This document shows, in pieces, positions 8,565 to 16,907 of a DNA stretch of 64,000 nt. Origin of the DNA: an uncultured Roseobacter sp. (GTDB taxonomy: Bacteria; Pseudomonadota; Alphaproteobacteria; Rhodobacterales; Rhodobacteraceae); the NCBI RefSeq assembly GCF_947493125.1, contig NZ_CANLQB010000014.1, positions 1 through 64,000 on the forward strand, given 5' to 3'. The number at the start of each line of letters is the position of its first letter. Position 1 is the first letter of the stretch. A program made the position numbers and the translations under genes. Under the pieces are notes generated by a model. That model was not told where the DNA came from and did not search any database. It worked only from the letters and a program-made list of their open reading frames with translations.

Positions 8565-10075
8565 TATGCGGCCTGTCCGGATTTGATACCGGAAATCGCC
8601 TGGATCAGGTTGTCTTCGGTCACCTCTTCAGACGTGAATGTCCGCATGATCTGGCCGGAGTACATGGCGACGATCCGGTCCGAAACGTGCAGCACCTCGG
8701 GCATCTCGGAGCTGATCACCATCACCGCATACCCCTGCGCCGCCAATTCACGCAGCAGCTTGTGGATCTCGGATTTGCTGCCCACGTCGATGCCGCGGGT
8801 GGGTTCGTCCACGATCAGCACGTTGGGGTGCATCGACAACCATTTGCCGATGACGATCTTTTGCTGGTTGCCTCCCGAGAGGTTGCCCACCTGCTGTTTC
8901 CAACCGGGCGTGCGGATATCGAGCCGGTCGCGATATTGGTCAAAGATCGCGATCTCGGCTCCTTCGGCGACGAAGGGGCCAGCTTTGAGGTCATCAACCT
9001 GTGGCAGTGTCATGTTATCACGGCAGTTCATGCCCAATACCAACCCCTGGCCCTTGCGATCTTCGGGAACCAGCGAAATGCCTCGCGCGATGGCATCGGC
9101 AGGGGATGCGATGCGCACCTCCTCCCCGTCGAGCAGGATTTTCCCGGCCGAAGGGTCGCGCAGACCAAACAAGGTTTCCGCGATTTCCGTGCGACCCGCG
9201 CCGACGAGGCCGTAAAACCCCACAACCTCACCCCGGCGCACCTCGAAACTGACATCCTTGTAGAGCTTGCCGCAGCTCAGCCCGCGCACTTCGAGTGCGA
9301 CATCGCCCAGTTCGTGGTGCGAGGTGTTGCGGCTGAGGTCGAGCGTGCGCCCGATCATCATCTGCGTGACGGCTTCCTCGTCCGTGTCTGCGGTGGCCAC
9401 GGTGCCCTGATATTGTCCATCCCGCAGGATCGAGATGCGATCAGTGATCTTGAAGATCTCCTCCATCCGGTGCGAGATGTAGATGATCCCCACACCTTCG
9501 GATTTGAGGTCTGAAATCACGTCGAACAACACGACCTTTTCTGCGTCGGTCAACGAGGCCGTCGGTTCATCGAAGATCACCGCCTTGGCGTCAACGGTCA
9601 GGGCACGGGCGATCTCGACCATTTGCTGGTTCGCGATGGACAGGTCGCCGACGCGGGTTTTGGCGTCGAACCCGACATTCAGCTTTTTCAGAATCGCATC
9701 TGTCCGCTCGGTCAGCGTCGCCCAGTCGACGCGGCCAAAGCGCTTGCGGGGCAGTTCCCCGAGATAGATATTTTCCGCAACGCTCAGCTCTTCCGCCAGG
9801 CTGAGTTCCTGGTGGATGAACACGATCCCCTTTGCCTTGGCCTCCAGCGGGCCGGCCATGACAACCTTGTCGTTGCCCATGTAGATCGCGCCGCCGTCCG
9901 GTTGATAAATGCCGCCAAGCACCTTCATAAGCGTCGATTTTCCGGCGCCGTTTTCACCCATCAGGGCATGAACCTCTCCCGGCATGACCGAAAAGGAGAC
10001 CCCATCGAGCGCACGTACGCCCGGAAAGGTCTTGACGATGTCGTCGAGATGCAGAACTGGTTTCGCGTCGGTCAT
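8564..10075 (-). CDS. Sugar ABC importer ATPase (RbsA/MglA type, two nucleotide-binding domains)
   Basis: A 503-residue double ATPase that powers a CUT2-class sugar importer. Domain 1 has Walker A GENGAGKST near residue 38 and a Q-loop HQELSLAEELSVAENIYLGE. Domain 2 has the degenerate loop GLVGAGRTE and the strong signature LSGGNQQKIVIGKWL followed by IVDEPTRGIDVGSK. Asymmetric sites of this sort are normal for RbsA/MglA. The ATG at 10075 is chosen since MTDAKPVLHLDDIVKTFPGV is the canonical N-terminus; an extended upstream frame lies inside the permease gene. It overlaps the permease stop by 4 nt. Confidence 0.9.
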   Translation of the reverse strand: MTDAKPVLHLDDIVKTFPGVRALDGVSFSVMPGEVHALMGENGAGKSTLMKVLGGIYQPDGGAIYMGNDKVVMAGPLEAKAKGIVFIHQELSLAEELSVAENIYLGELPRKRFGRVDWATLTERTDAILKKLNVGFDAKTRVGDLSIANQQMVEIARALTVDAKAVIFDEPTASLTDAEKVVLFDVISDLKSEGVGIIYISHRMEEIFKITDRISILRDGQYQGTVATADTDEEAVTQMMIGRTLDLSRNTSHHELGDVALEVRGLSCGKLYKDVSFEVRRGEVVGFYGLVGAGRTEIAETLFGLRDPSAGKILLDGEEVRIASPADAIARGISLVPEDRKGQGLVLGMNCRDNMTLPQVDDLKAGPFVAEGAEIAIFDQYRDRLDIRTPGWKQQVGNLSGGNQQKIVIGKWLSMHPNVLIVDEPTRGIDVGSKSEIHKLLRELAAQGYAVMVISSEMPEVLHVSDRIVAMYSGQIMRTFTSEEVTEDNLIQAISGIKSGQAA

Positions 10076-11073
10076 ACCTTCAACTCCTCTTTGCCTCTGA
10101 CATTCAACTGTCGGTCCAGGAACAGCACGGCGATCAGGATCAGGCCGATCACAAGGTTCACCGTCGAGGTATCGGCCCCGATATGGCCGAGCCCCTTGCG
10201 CAAAAGCTGAATGGCAATGACACCGCCGAAGGTGCCGATGACCGACCCCGCGCCGCCTGTGATCTTTGTGCCGCCCAGCACCACAGCTGTAATGACCCAA
10301 AGCTCGTAGAGCTGTCCGTCATTGGGGTTCACCGATCCGGATTCGGAGTAGAAGACCACGGCGGAAAGTGCCGCCAGAAACCCAATGATGGCAAAGTTGA
10401 TCATCATGTGCGGGCCGACGCGGATGCCGGCGTTCACAGCCGCCTCGCGGTTGTCGCCTATGGCATATGCGTTGCGGCCGTGAACGGTCTTGGTCATCAC
10501 GAACCAAATCACGAGGGTCACGGCCAGCAGGAACCACGACGCTGTCGCAAGCCCCAGAAATTCAGCTTCGGCGAAATCGACGAGGGTCCAGTTGAGATGG
10601 CTCGTGGGGTTCTCGCCGTTGAACATGAAGACGATGCCCCGAAAGCCCAACATTGAGCCCAGCGTCACTATGAACGCATCCACGCCGGTCTTCCAGACAA
10701 TCAGCCCGTTCAACATTCCCAGCAGCGTTCCCACTGCAAGCGCCAGCAGGCAGGCCAGAGGGATCACCCAATCGCCGACACCCGCAAAGATCGGCCAGGT
10801 CATGCTGTCCAGCAAAACGATAGCAGCGATGGCATAGGTGGCGCCGACGCTCAGGTCGATGTTGCCGTTCACCATCACAATCGTCATGCCCATGGCGATA
10901 ATGCCGATCGGCGCCGACTGCTTGAGCAACAACAGCATGTTGTCGAAATCCATGAAGGCCTTGTCAGAGAGCGAGAGATATTCGCCCGCAACACTGAAGA
11001 AAATCAGCTCAAGAACGATAAAGCCCCAGATCGCGCTACCGGCCAACATCTTTGAGAGTCTACCCTTTTTCAT
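10072..11073 (-). CDS. Sugar ABC importer permease (RbsC type)
   Basis: A 333-residue inner-membrane permease of the BPD_transp_2/RbsC family with 8-10 hydrophobic helices. MGMTIVMVNGNIDLSVGATYA near residue 75 is the diagnostic motif, and DRQLNVRGKEELKV forms a charged cytoplasmic C-terminus. The ATG at 11073 (MKKGRLSK) is preferred as the positively charged start before the first helix, with GAGGGAAAAG just upstream. It is paired with a second, different permease at 11084, so the transporter probably has a heterodimeric membrane channel. Confidence 0.9.
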   Translation of the reverse strand: MKKGRLSKMLAGSAIWGFIVLELIFFSVAGEYLSLSDKAFMDFDNMLLLLKQSAPIGIIAMGMTIVMVNGNIDLSVGATYAIAAIVLLDSMTWPIFAGVGDWVIPLACLLALAVGTLLGMLNGLIVWKTGVDAFIVTLGSMLGFRGIVFMFNGENPTSHLNWTLVDFAEAEFLGLATASWFLLAVTLVIWFVMTKTVHGRNAYAIGDNREAAVNAGIRVGPHMMINFAIIGFLAALSAVVFYSESGSVNPNDGQLYELWVITAVVLGGTKITGGAGSVIGTFGGVIAIQLLRKGLGHIGADTSTVNLVIGLILIAVLFLDRQLNVRGKEELKV

Positions 11074-11083
11074 GCCTTTTCCC

Positions 11084-12058
11084 TCACGCGATCGGCGACC
11101 AGAGCTTGCCCCGCTTGGCCGCGATATCAAGCCAGACAGCAAGGATGATGATGACCCAGGTCACGACGAACTGGACGTAGAACTGCAGCCCCATGAGCAG
11201 CAGACCGTTCTGGATAAAACCAAGGATCAGCACGCCAATGACGGTCTTGAAGATCGTGCCCGCCCCCCCGAGAAGCGACGCGCCCCCCAAGATGACTGCT
11301 GCCAGAACTTCGAGTTCCAGCCCCTGCCCGACGGTGTTTTGGGACCCAAGTGACCGGCTCGCCTGGATGAGCCCGGCTGTGGCCACGCAGGCGGCCGAAA
11401 TGACATAGCAGGTGAAAACGGTGCGCGCCCGCTTGATGCCCGAAAAGGTTGCAGCAGTGCCGTTACCGCCCACAGCGTAGACCTTGCGACCAAAGGCGGT
11501 TTTCGCCAGCACGATGCCCAACAACGCCGCAAGCCCGGCAAAGATCACGATCGGGACCGGGATTCCAAGTGCGGTGCCCTGACCAAAGACGCTGAACCAC
11601 GTGCCTTCTTTGTCGGCGATGTCCATGTTCTGGCCGCCGGAATAGGTCAATGTCAGGCCGTGGATCGCTGACAGCATGCCAAGAGTGACAATCAAGGAGT
11701 TCAGCCTCAGATAGCCGACCAGAAAGCCGATGAACGCTCCAAGACACATGGTCATTGCAAACATGGCCGGAATGGCAAGCAACGGGCCGATCTGATCGTG
11801 CAAATCCAGCACCACGATGGTCGAGAATGACATCATCGATCCCACGGACAGATCGAGATTGCCGCTGATCACCACGAAGGTGACCCCAAGCGCCATGACA
11901 CCAAGAATGGCTGAGGACCGCACGACGCTGAACACGTTGTCGACGGACAGGAATTTTGGATTGGCGACGGTGAATGCGACGATGAACACTGCAAAGGCAA
12001 TCAGGATCCCCTGCTTTGCCAGAACGCTGCCGATCTGTTGCTTGGTCAGTGTTGCCAT
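11084..12058 (-). CDS. Sugar ABC importer permease (RbsC type), second subunit
   Basis: A 324-residue RbsC-type permease with the diagnostic MALGVTFVVISGNLDLSVGSMMS segment near residue 60 and GGASLLGGAGTIFKTVIG near 265. It lies 10 nt upstream of the other permease and 67 nt after the SDR gene. The two permeases are clearly homologous but not close copies, as in other CUT2 importers with two permease genes. Its ATG at 12058 follows a GGGAGGGGATC ribosome site. Confidence 0.9.
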   Translation of the reverse strand: MATLTKQQIGSVLAKQGILIAFAVFIVAFTVANPKFLSVDNVFSVVRSSAILGVMALGVTFVVISGNLDLSVGSMMSFSTIVVLDLHDQIGPLLAIPAMFAMTMCLGAFIGFLVGYLRLNSLIVTLGMLSAIHGLTLTYSGGQNMDIADKEGTWFSVFGQGTALGIPVPIVIFAGLAALLGIVLAKTAFGRKVYAVGGNGTAATFSGIKRARTVFTCYVISAACVATAGLIQASRSLGSQNTVGQGLELEVLAAVILGGASLLGGAGTIFKTVIGVLILGFIQNGLLLMGLQFYVQFVVTWVIIILAVWLDIAAKRGKLWSPIA

Positions 12059-12125
12059 GATCCCCTCCCTGAGCTCGCTGGCCTTCTTTTTTCGATGACT
12101 CTAGTCTCTTGTTGGTATTGAACGA

Positions 12126-12923
12126 TCACACCAGGGTCATGCCACCGTCGATCATGACGATTTGACCCGTCATGTAATCGCTATCCTTCGAGGCAAGAAA
12201 GGTGGTGGTACCCGTAATGTCCTGCGGGAGCGCCACACGACCCTTCAGGATTTCAGCTGAGAATTCCTCCATCGCCTGACCGGGTCGTTCTGCAGCGCCG
12301 ATCTCGAGCAGATCCTGATCGACCTGTTCCCACATCTCGGTGGCGACGACCCCCGGTGCGAAGCCTGTGACGGTGATATCATGCTTCGCCAGGTCCCGAG
12401 CACCTGACTGGGTCAGCGATACGACTGCGAATTTTGACGCGCAGTACGGCGCGACATTGTCAAAGCCCTGCCGACTGGCAATGGAGGCGGTGTTGATGAT
12501 TTTGCCACCGGTGCCCTGCGCAATCATCTGGCGCGCGGCTTCCTGCATTCCGATCATGCAGCCCAGCCCGTTGACGCTCATGATGAAATTCCAATTGTCT
12601 TCCGTGACATCCATGAAGTTCATCGGCTTGTTAACGCCCGCATTGTTGAACTTCACGTCCAGCCTGCCGAAGGCTTCGACCGTGCGCGCGACCATGGCCC
12701 GAACCTCGCCGCGATTGGTGACATCCACCTTTGCCCAGGCGACGGCATCGGCACGTCCGTTCATCCGGCTGCGATTGGCCTCTGCGACCTCGGCCACCTT
12801 GTCACTCTTGATGTCGGCGAAACAGACCTTCGCGCCTTCGTCGAGCAAGGCTTCTCCGATGGCACGACCAATGCCCTGTGCGGCGCCTGTCACGATGCAG
12901 ACACGGTCAGAAACACGTCCCAT
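12126..12923 (-). CDS. SDR-family dehydrogenase (polyol/sugar dehydrogenase-like)
   Basis: A 265-residue classical short-chain dehydrogenase: TGAAQGIGRAIG cofactor motif at about residues 12-23, NNAGVNKP near 92, catalytic Ser in NTASIASRQG and YCASK near 160. An Asp at the end of strand 2 (CFADIKS) favours NAD. It probably oxidises the imported sugar or polyol. It is most like the plus-strand SDR at 16033, sharing the unusual NKP, EDNW, APGVV-T--WEQ and SDYMTGQ blocks. ATG 12923 is chosen over the longer frame since MGRVSDRVCIVTG starts the fold directly and GGAGACG precedes it. It sits between the binding-protein and permease genes. Confidence 0.88.
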   Translation of the reverse strand: MGRVSDRVCIVTGAAQGIGRAIGEALLDEGAKVCFADIKSDKVAEVAEANRSRMNGRADAVAWAKVDVTNRGEVRAMVARTVEAFGRLDVKFNNAGVNKPMNFMDVTEDNWNFIMSVNGLGCMIGMQEAARQMIAQGTGGKIINTASIASRQGFDNVAPYCASKFAVVSLTQSGARDLAKHDITVTGFAPGVVATEMWEQVDQDLLEIGAAERPGQAMEEFSAEILKGRVALPQDITGTTTFLASKDSDYMTGQIVMIDGGMTLV

Positions 12924-12962
12924 GCCGCGTCTCCTTGAAAAGCTTGTTTCGGAAACAACCAA

Positions 12963-12990
12963 ACGGGGCGCAGACCATGCCACGCCCCGT
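12963..12990 (-). terminator. Stem-loop after the sugar-binding-protein gene
   Basis: ACGGGGCG and CGCCCCGT form a perfect 8-bp stem around a 12-nt loop, 15 nt past the stop of the binding-protein gene on the minus strand. It is followed by only a weak T run (TTTGGTTGTTT). Such intercistronic hairpins commonly stabilise the 5' mRNA or attenuate, giving more binding protein than membrane subunits. Confidence 0.55.
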
Positions 12991-13004
12991 ATGCAGGAGA
13001 AGCC

Positions 13005-13964
13005 TTAGAACACCGGCTTGGTGAACTCGCCCATATTGTCCTGTGTTATCTTTGGCGTGTCGAAGTAGTTGAGGAACGGCAGCTCTTCACCCTTCAGCAC
13101 GTCGATCGCCGTTTTCAGGGCGGCTTCGGCGTCATCAACAGGGGACTGGTAGATCGACCCCCAGTATTCTCCTGCCGCCATCGCCTCGTAACCGACGGCG
13201 AAGTTGGTGGCCCCGACGAAGATGATGCCATCGCGGCCTGCAGCCTTGGCGGCGTTCAATGCGCCGACGCCCATGTTGTCGTCGCCTGCATAAACGCCGT
13301 CGATGTCGTCATACTTAACGAGGAAAGCTTCCATGACCTGCTGAGACTTCTCGCGGTTCCAGTCGCCCGGCTGGGTATCGACAACGGTGACGTTCGGGCA
13401 GACTTCGGGCAGGCGATCTTCGAAACCCTTGGCGCGCTCGATGGCGGTGGTGTAACCCGGCTGGCCCGTGATGTGGACAACCTGCGCTTCGTTCTCGATC
13501 CCCATGTCCTTGAACTTGTCGCACATGATTTCGGCTGAGCGTGCCCCTTGGGTGATGTTGTCAGGGCCGGAGAATGATTTCACGAAATCAAAGCCGGGTT
13601 CGGCGATGTTCGAGTTGGTGACGATGACCGGAATACCGGCCTGATGCGCCTTGCGGACGGCGGGGATGACTGCCTCGCCATTGGTCGGCCAGATGATGAT
13701 GGCGTCCACTTCCTGCTGGATCAGATCTTCCATCTGCGCAATCTGGCGCGCCACGTCACCGCCGGCATCCAAGACAATCGCTTCGACCGCATCGTTCGCC
13801 TCAGCGGCGGCGATGAAGGCCTTCTCATAGGTGGTCTGGTAGCTGTCGACACCGACGTTGTTTTGCGTGATGCCAATCTTCAACGTTTCGTGGCCCGCTG
13901 CAAAGGCGGTGCTAGTCAGCGCCACGATGGCGGTGGTTGCTGCAAGAATGTTGCGCATCTTCAT
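13005..13964 (-). CDS. Periplasmic sugar-binding protein of the ABC importer (RbsB type)
   Basis: A 319-residue type-I periplasmic binding protein (Peripla_BP_4). Residues 1-23 are a Sec signal peptide (MKMRN, hydrophobic core, AFAAG). The mature part starts LKIGITQNNVGVDSYQTTYEK and has the usual GVDAIIIWPTNGEAVIPA-like hinge segment and GVYAGDDNMGVGALNAAKAAG near 235. The ATG at 13964 follows GGAGGAGATCC, an excellent ribosome site. It is the first gene of the minus operon and defines the cargo of the importer, presumably a monosaccharide or deoxy/uronic derivative. The open frame upstream of the ATG is not translated protein. Confidence 0.9.
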   Translation of the reverse strand: MKMRNILAATTAIVALTSTAFAAGHETLKIGITQNNVGVDSYQTTYEKAFIAAAEANDAVEAIVLDAGGDVARQIAQMEDLIQQEVDAIIIWPTNGEAVIPAVRKAHQAGIPVIVTNSNIAEPGFDFVKSFSGPDNITQGARSAEIMCDKFKDMGIENEAQVVHITGQPGYTTAIERAKGFEDRLPEVCPNVTVVDTQPGDWNREKSQQVMEAFLVKYDDIDGVYAGDDNMGVGALNAAKAAGRDGIIFVGATNFAVGYEAMAAGEYWGSIYQSPVDDAEAALKTAIDVLKGEELPFLNYFDTPKITQDNMGEFTKPVF

Positions 13965-14097
13965 GTGGATCTCCTCCCGGGTGATAATGATAGCTCTTTT
14001 TTCAGGGCGCCCCTCCCGGACGCCCACCACCACTCGGATCTCCGAGCGACTGATCGCTATCATGCAAAGCTTGCCACGGCAGCAACGCAAGAATTGT

Positions 14098-14132
14098 GTC
14101 CATTTAGGACGAAAAAATATCCAATTTGGATA
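14098..14132. promoter_or_regulatory. Tandem operator-like palindromes in the divergent sugar promoter
   Basis: TATCCAATTTGGATA at 14118-14132 is a perfect 7-bp inverted repeat with a 1-nt centre. GTCCATTTAGGAC at 14098-14110 is a second palindrome. They share the core TCCA-WTT-GGA pattern (TCCATTTAGGA at 14099 and TCCAATTTGGA at 14120), offset by 21 bp, about two helical turns. They lie in the 220-bp region between the binding-protein gene and the HTH-SBP regulator and are likely its binding sites. Confidence 0.6.
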
Positions 14133-14184
14133 AATTCGCGGTACGTTGAGAGCCTCATTTTGAACATTTTCGGGGGTGCGGTCC

Positions 14185-16014
14185 ATGCGTCGTAAAGAAT
14201 TATCCAAGCCGGACAATACTGCCGCGACACGCAAGCCGAACGCAGGAAAAAGGCACAACGTCAAGATGAATACCATGGGAGGACACACACAAGCCAGACC
14301 GGTTGCGCCACAGGCGCAAACCGAGACGCTTGAGATTTTGTCCTTTCTGGAAGAAGTCAGCGACGAGCTTGAAGGTGCGCTCGACATAATTGCGCCTAAC
14401 GCGCATCTGCGCATGGCTTTGCACCTCTTGCAGGGCCACTTCGAAGCCAAGACCATCACCCCCACATCCCTGATCAGCGCCAGCCGGGTGCCCTATGCAA
14501 CCGCCAATCGTCGCATGAGAGAGATGATTGAGGACGGCCTGATCGAACAGCGTCCGCGAACGAAAACGGGCAAAAGCTTTTCGATGCATCCCGGCGAAAA
14601 GCTAATGGCGCAATGGATGCAGATCTCTGGTCGTATTCGCCGCCTCGCCGAAACGCGCTTCGGCGGCGAAACGCAGGATCAGACCACGCGGGATTACTAC
14701 TTTGGCGGAAGCTACGCTGCCGCCCGGTCCATTGCCCCGCTCCGCGTGCTCTCGGAGCCGCTGAAGGTGCCGGGCGGCATCCGCGTGCTTGTCCATGGTG
14801 ACCCGACTTTCATGGTGATGGACAACCTCAAGCGGCAGTTCGAACAGATCGTGGGCACAGATATCAGCCAGCGCGCCTTTTCTATCGACCGTCTGCGCGA
14901 AGAGGCTCTGCGTAATGTTCAACGCGAATCCAGCCGTTACGACATCATCGCGGTTGATCTGCCCTGGATCGGGGAATTTGCCGAAAAACAGGTTTTGATG
15001 CCGCTCGACGAGATCATGGACCTTACGCGCCTCGATCCTGCGGACTTCCACACCGCAGGCTGGATGGCGGCGCATTGGGGCGGTCGGGCATACGGCGTAC
15101 CCGCGCAGACCACTCCCGAGCTGTTGTTTTACCGTCGGGATCTTTTTGCCGAAGCGGGGCTCGAACCGCCCGCGACCACCGATGCTCTGCTCGAAGCCGC
15201 GCGCTTGCTTCACCAACCACAGCGCGGTCGCTACGGCATAGGGTGGAACGCGGCGCGGGGGACGGCACTTGGTCACACCGTTCTGATGATAATCGCGGAT
15301 TTTGGCCAGCCCATTCTGGATTTACCGGAAAACGCCGGTGGGTTTGACACATCACGTTTAGCCGAAAACACCTATCGCGCCACCATCGATACCGAAGCGG
15401 GTCTGCAGGCAGCGGAATTCCTCATGGAGCTTCTGCATTACTCACCCGCCGATATCCTGTCGATGTCCTGGTATGAGCGGATGCGCCCGTATGCAGCCGG
15501 GAATATCGCGATGGCTTACGGCTATACGTTGCTTGCGCCGTACTTCGAGCTGGATGAAAGCTCGCCGGCCTATGGCCAAACCGGCTATTTGCCACACCCG
15601 GCAGGACCGGGCGCCAGCCCTGTGGCGCCCGTGGGCGGCTATGTCCTGGGCATTCCGGCCAACCTGTCGCCGGACCGAGTGCCCGCGGCCGTCGAGGCAC
15701 TGACGGTCTTTACCTCGCCGGAAGCGCAAAAGCTTTATGTGCAGAATGGCAGCCGGACAAATCCACGCTACTCGGTCGCCTCCGACCCGGAAGTGCGCCG
15801 CGCCTCGTCAATCTTCGAGGCGGTGGACGCGATGTCCTGGCGCGACGAGCTTCAATTCTGGCCGCGTCCGCCGGTGCCGGAAATCGGGGGCATCATCCAG
15901 ATCTGCGGCGAGGAATTTCACGATATGCTGCGCGGGATCACATCTCCGCGGGACGCTTTGCGCAAGGCCCAATCCCGGGCCGATGCGCTGATCCAATCAA
16001 ACGGGACGCCTTAA
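14185..16014 (+). CDS. Winged-helix regulator fused to a solute-binding-protein domain
   Basis: A 609-residue protein with an unusual architecture. Residues about 55-145 form a MarR/GntR-like winged helix: SLISASRVPYATANRRMREM is the recognition region and GLIEQRPRTKTGKSFSMH the wing. Residues about 190-605 match family-1 extracellular solute-binding proteins of ABC importers (MalE-like), with YDIIAVDLPWIGEFA, GRAYGVPAQTTPELLFYRRDLF and VGGYVLGIPANL blocks. There is no signal peptide or membrane segment, so this binding domain is cytoplasmic and most likely senses the substrate. It is first in the plus operon and divergent from the sugar importer, with paired palindromes between. ATG 14185 is the best start; GTG 14176 is possible. 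Confidence 0.8.
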   Translation: MRRKELSKPDNTAATRKPNAGKRHNVKMNTMGGHTQARPVAPQAQTETLEILSFLEEVSDELEGALDIIAPNAHLRMALHLLQGHFEAKTITPTSLISASRVPYATANRRMREMIEDGLIEQRPRTKTGKSFSMHPGEKLMAQWMQISGRIRRLAETRFGGETQDQTTRDYYFGGSYAAARSIAPLRVLSEPLKVPGGIRVLVHGDPTFMVMDNLKRQFEQIVGTDISQRAFSIDRLREEALRNVQRESSRYDIIAVDLPWIGEFAEKQVLMPLDEIMDLTRLDPADFHTAGWMAAHWGGRAYGVPAQTTPELLFYRRDLFAEAGLEPPATTDALLEAARLLHQPQRGRYGIGWNAARGTALGHTVLMIIADFGQPILDLPENAGGFDTSRLAENTYRATIDTEAGLQAAEFLMELLHYSPADILSMSWYERMRPYAAGNIAMAYGYTLLAPYFELDESSPAYGQTGYLPHPAGPGASPVAPVGGYVLGIPANLSPDRVPAAVEALTVFTSPEAQKLYVQNGSRTNPRYSVASDPEVRRASSIFEAVDAMSWRDELQFWPRPPVPEIGGIIQICGEEFHDMLRGITSPRDALRKAQSRADALIQSNGTP

Positions 16015-16032
16015 TGTCTGGGAGGAAAGACC

Positions 16033-16842
16033 ATGGACCCCAATCGCCTGAAAGGTAAGAACATCCTGATCACCGGTGCCGCGCGCGGTATGGGTGCCGC
16101 CAATGCCGAAGCCTTCGCTGCGCAAGGCGCCAATGTGTGCCTTGGCGATCTTGATCTCGATGAAGCGCAAAAGATGGCGGACCAGATCAACGCCGCCGGA
16201 AACGGAAAGGCTATTGCGGCAAGAATGGACGTCACCAAACGGGAAGACAATGCAATCGCCGTCGCTGCCACGGTGGACGCATTTGGATCGATCAATGTGG
16301 GTCTTTTCAACGCAGGCCTCAACAAACCCCGGTTTTTCATGGATATCGATGAAGACAACTGGGACATGATCATGAACGTCAACACTAAGGCAATGTGGCT
16401 TGGCATGCAGGAGACCGCCCGCCAGATGATCAAGCAAGGTCCCATGGAAGATCATCCCTACAAGCTGATCAACGTGGGCTCCATCGCGTCGCGCAAGCCA
16501 CTGGTGGATGTGACCGTCTATTGCACGTCGAAATACGGCTGTCTGGCGCTGACTGAATGCGGCGCTCTCGGACTGGCTGAGCACAACATCACGGTGAACG
16601 GCTATGCCCCCGGTGTCGTGGTCACGCCGCTATGGGAACAACTCGACAAGGACCTCGTGGAGATCGGCTTCAAGGAACGCGAAGGCCAGGCCTACGAGGA
16701 CATCGTCGAGAGCAATCTCGTCATCAAGCGCGTATCCTACCCCAAGGACATCATCGGCACGGCCTCGTTCCTTGCGTCCGACGACAGTGACTACATGACC
16801 GGCCAGATGATCTCCATCGATGGCGGCTGGGTTACGAAGTAA
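16033..16842 (+). CDS. SDR-family dehydrogenase, paralogue of the minus-strand SDR
   Basis: A 269-residue classical SDR. TGAARGMGAANAEA near residue 15 is the cofactor loop, CLGDLDLD after strand 2 favours NAD, FNAGLNKP near 95 replaces the common NNAG by FNAG, and YCTSKYG near 160 holds the catalytic Tyr and Lys. GGAGGAAAGACC ends 1 nt before the ATG. It lies 18 nt after the regulator gene. Long shared blocks with the SDR at 12126 suggest a duplicated pair acting on related sugars or successive oxidations. The substrate is not identifiable from sequence. Confidence 0.88.
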   Translation: MDPNRLKGKNILITGAARGMGAANAEAFAAQGANVCLGDLDLDEAQKMADQINAAGNGKAIAARMDVTKREDNAIAVAATVDAFGSINVGLFNAGLNKPRFFMDIDEDNWDMIMNVNTKAMWLGMQETARQMIKQGPMEDHPYKLINVGSIASRKPLVDVTVYCTSKYGCLALTECGALGLAEHNITVNGYAPGVVVTPLWEQLDKDLVEIGFKEREGQAYEDIVESNLVIKRVSYPKDIIGTASFLASDDSDYMTGQMISIDGGWVTK

Positions 16843-16907
16843 AACACCAAACCTCTGATTTTCAATTGAAACGGATGCGCTCTGCCGCACCCGAAAGGAG
16901 CCTATTC

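Noticed and set aside
13965-14465. N-terminal extension of the sugar-binding protein by ~165 residues
   Set aside because: It would run through the divergent promoter and into the regulator; the signal peptide with a strong ribosome site starts at 13964.
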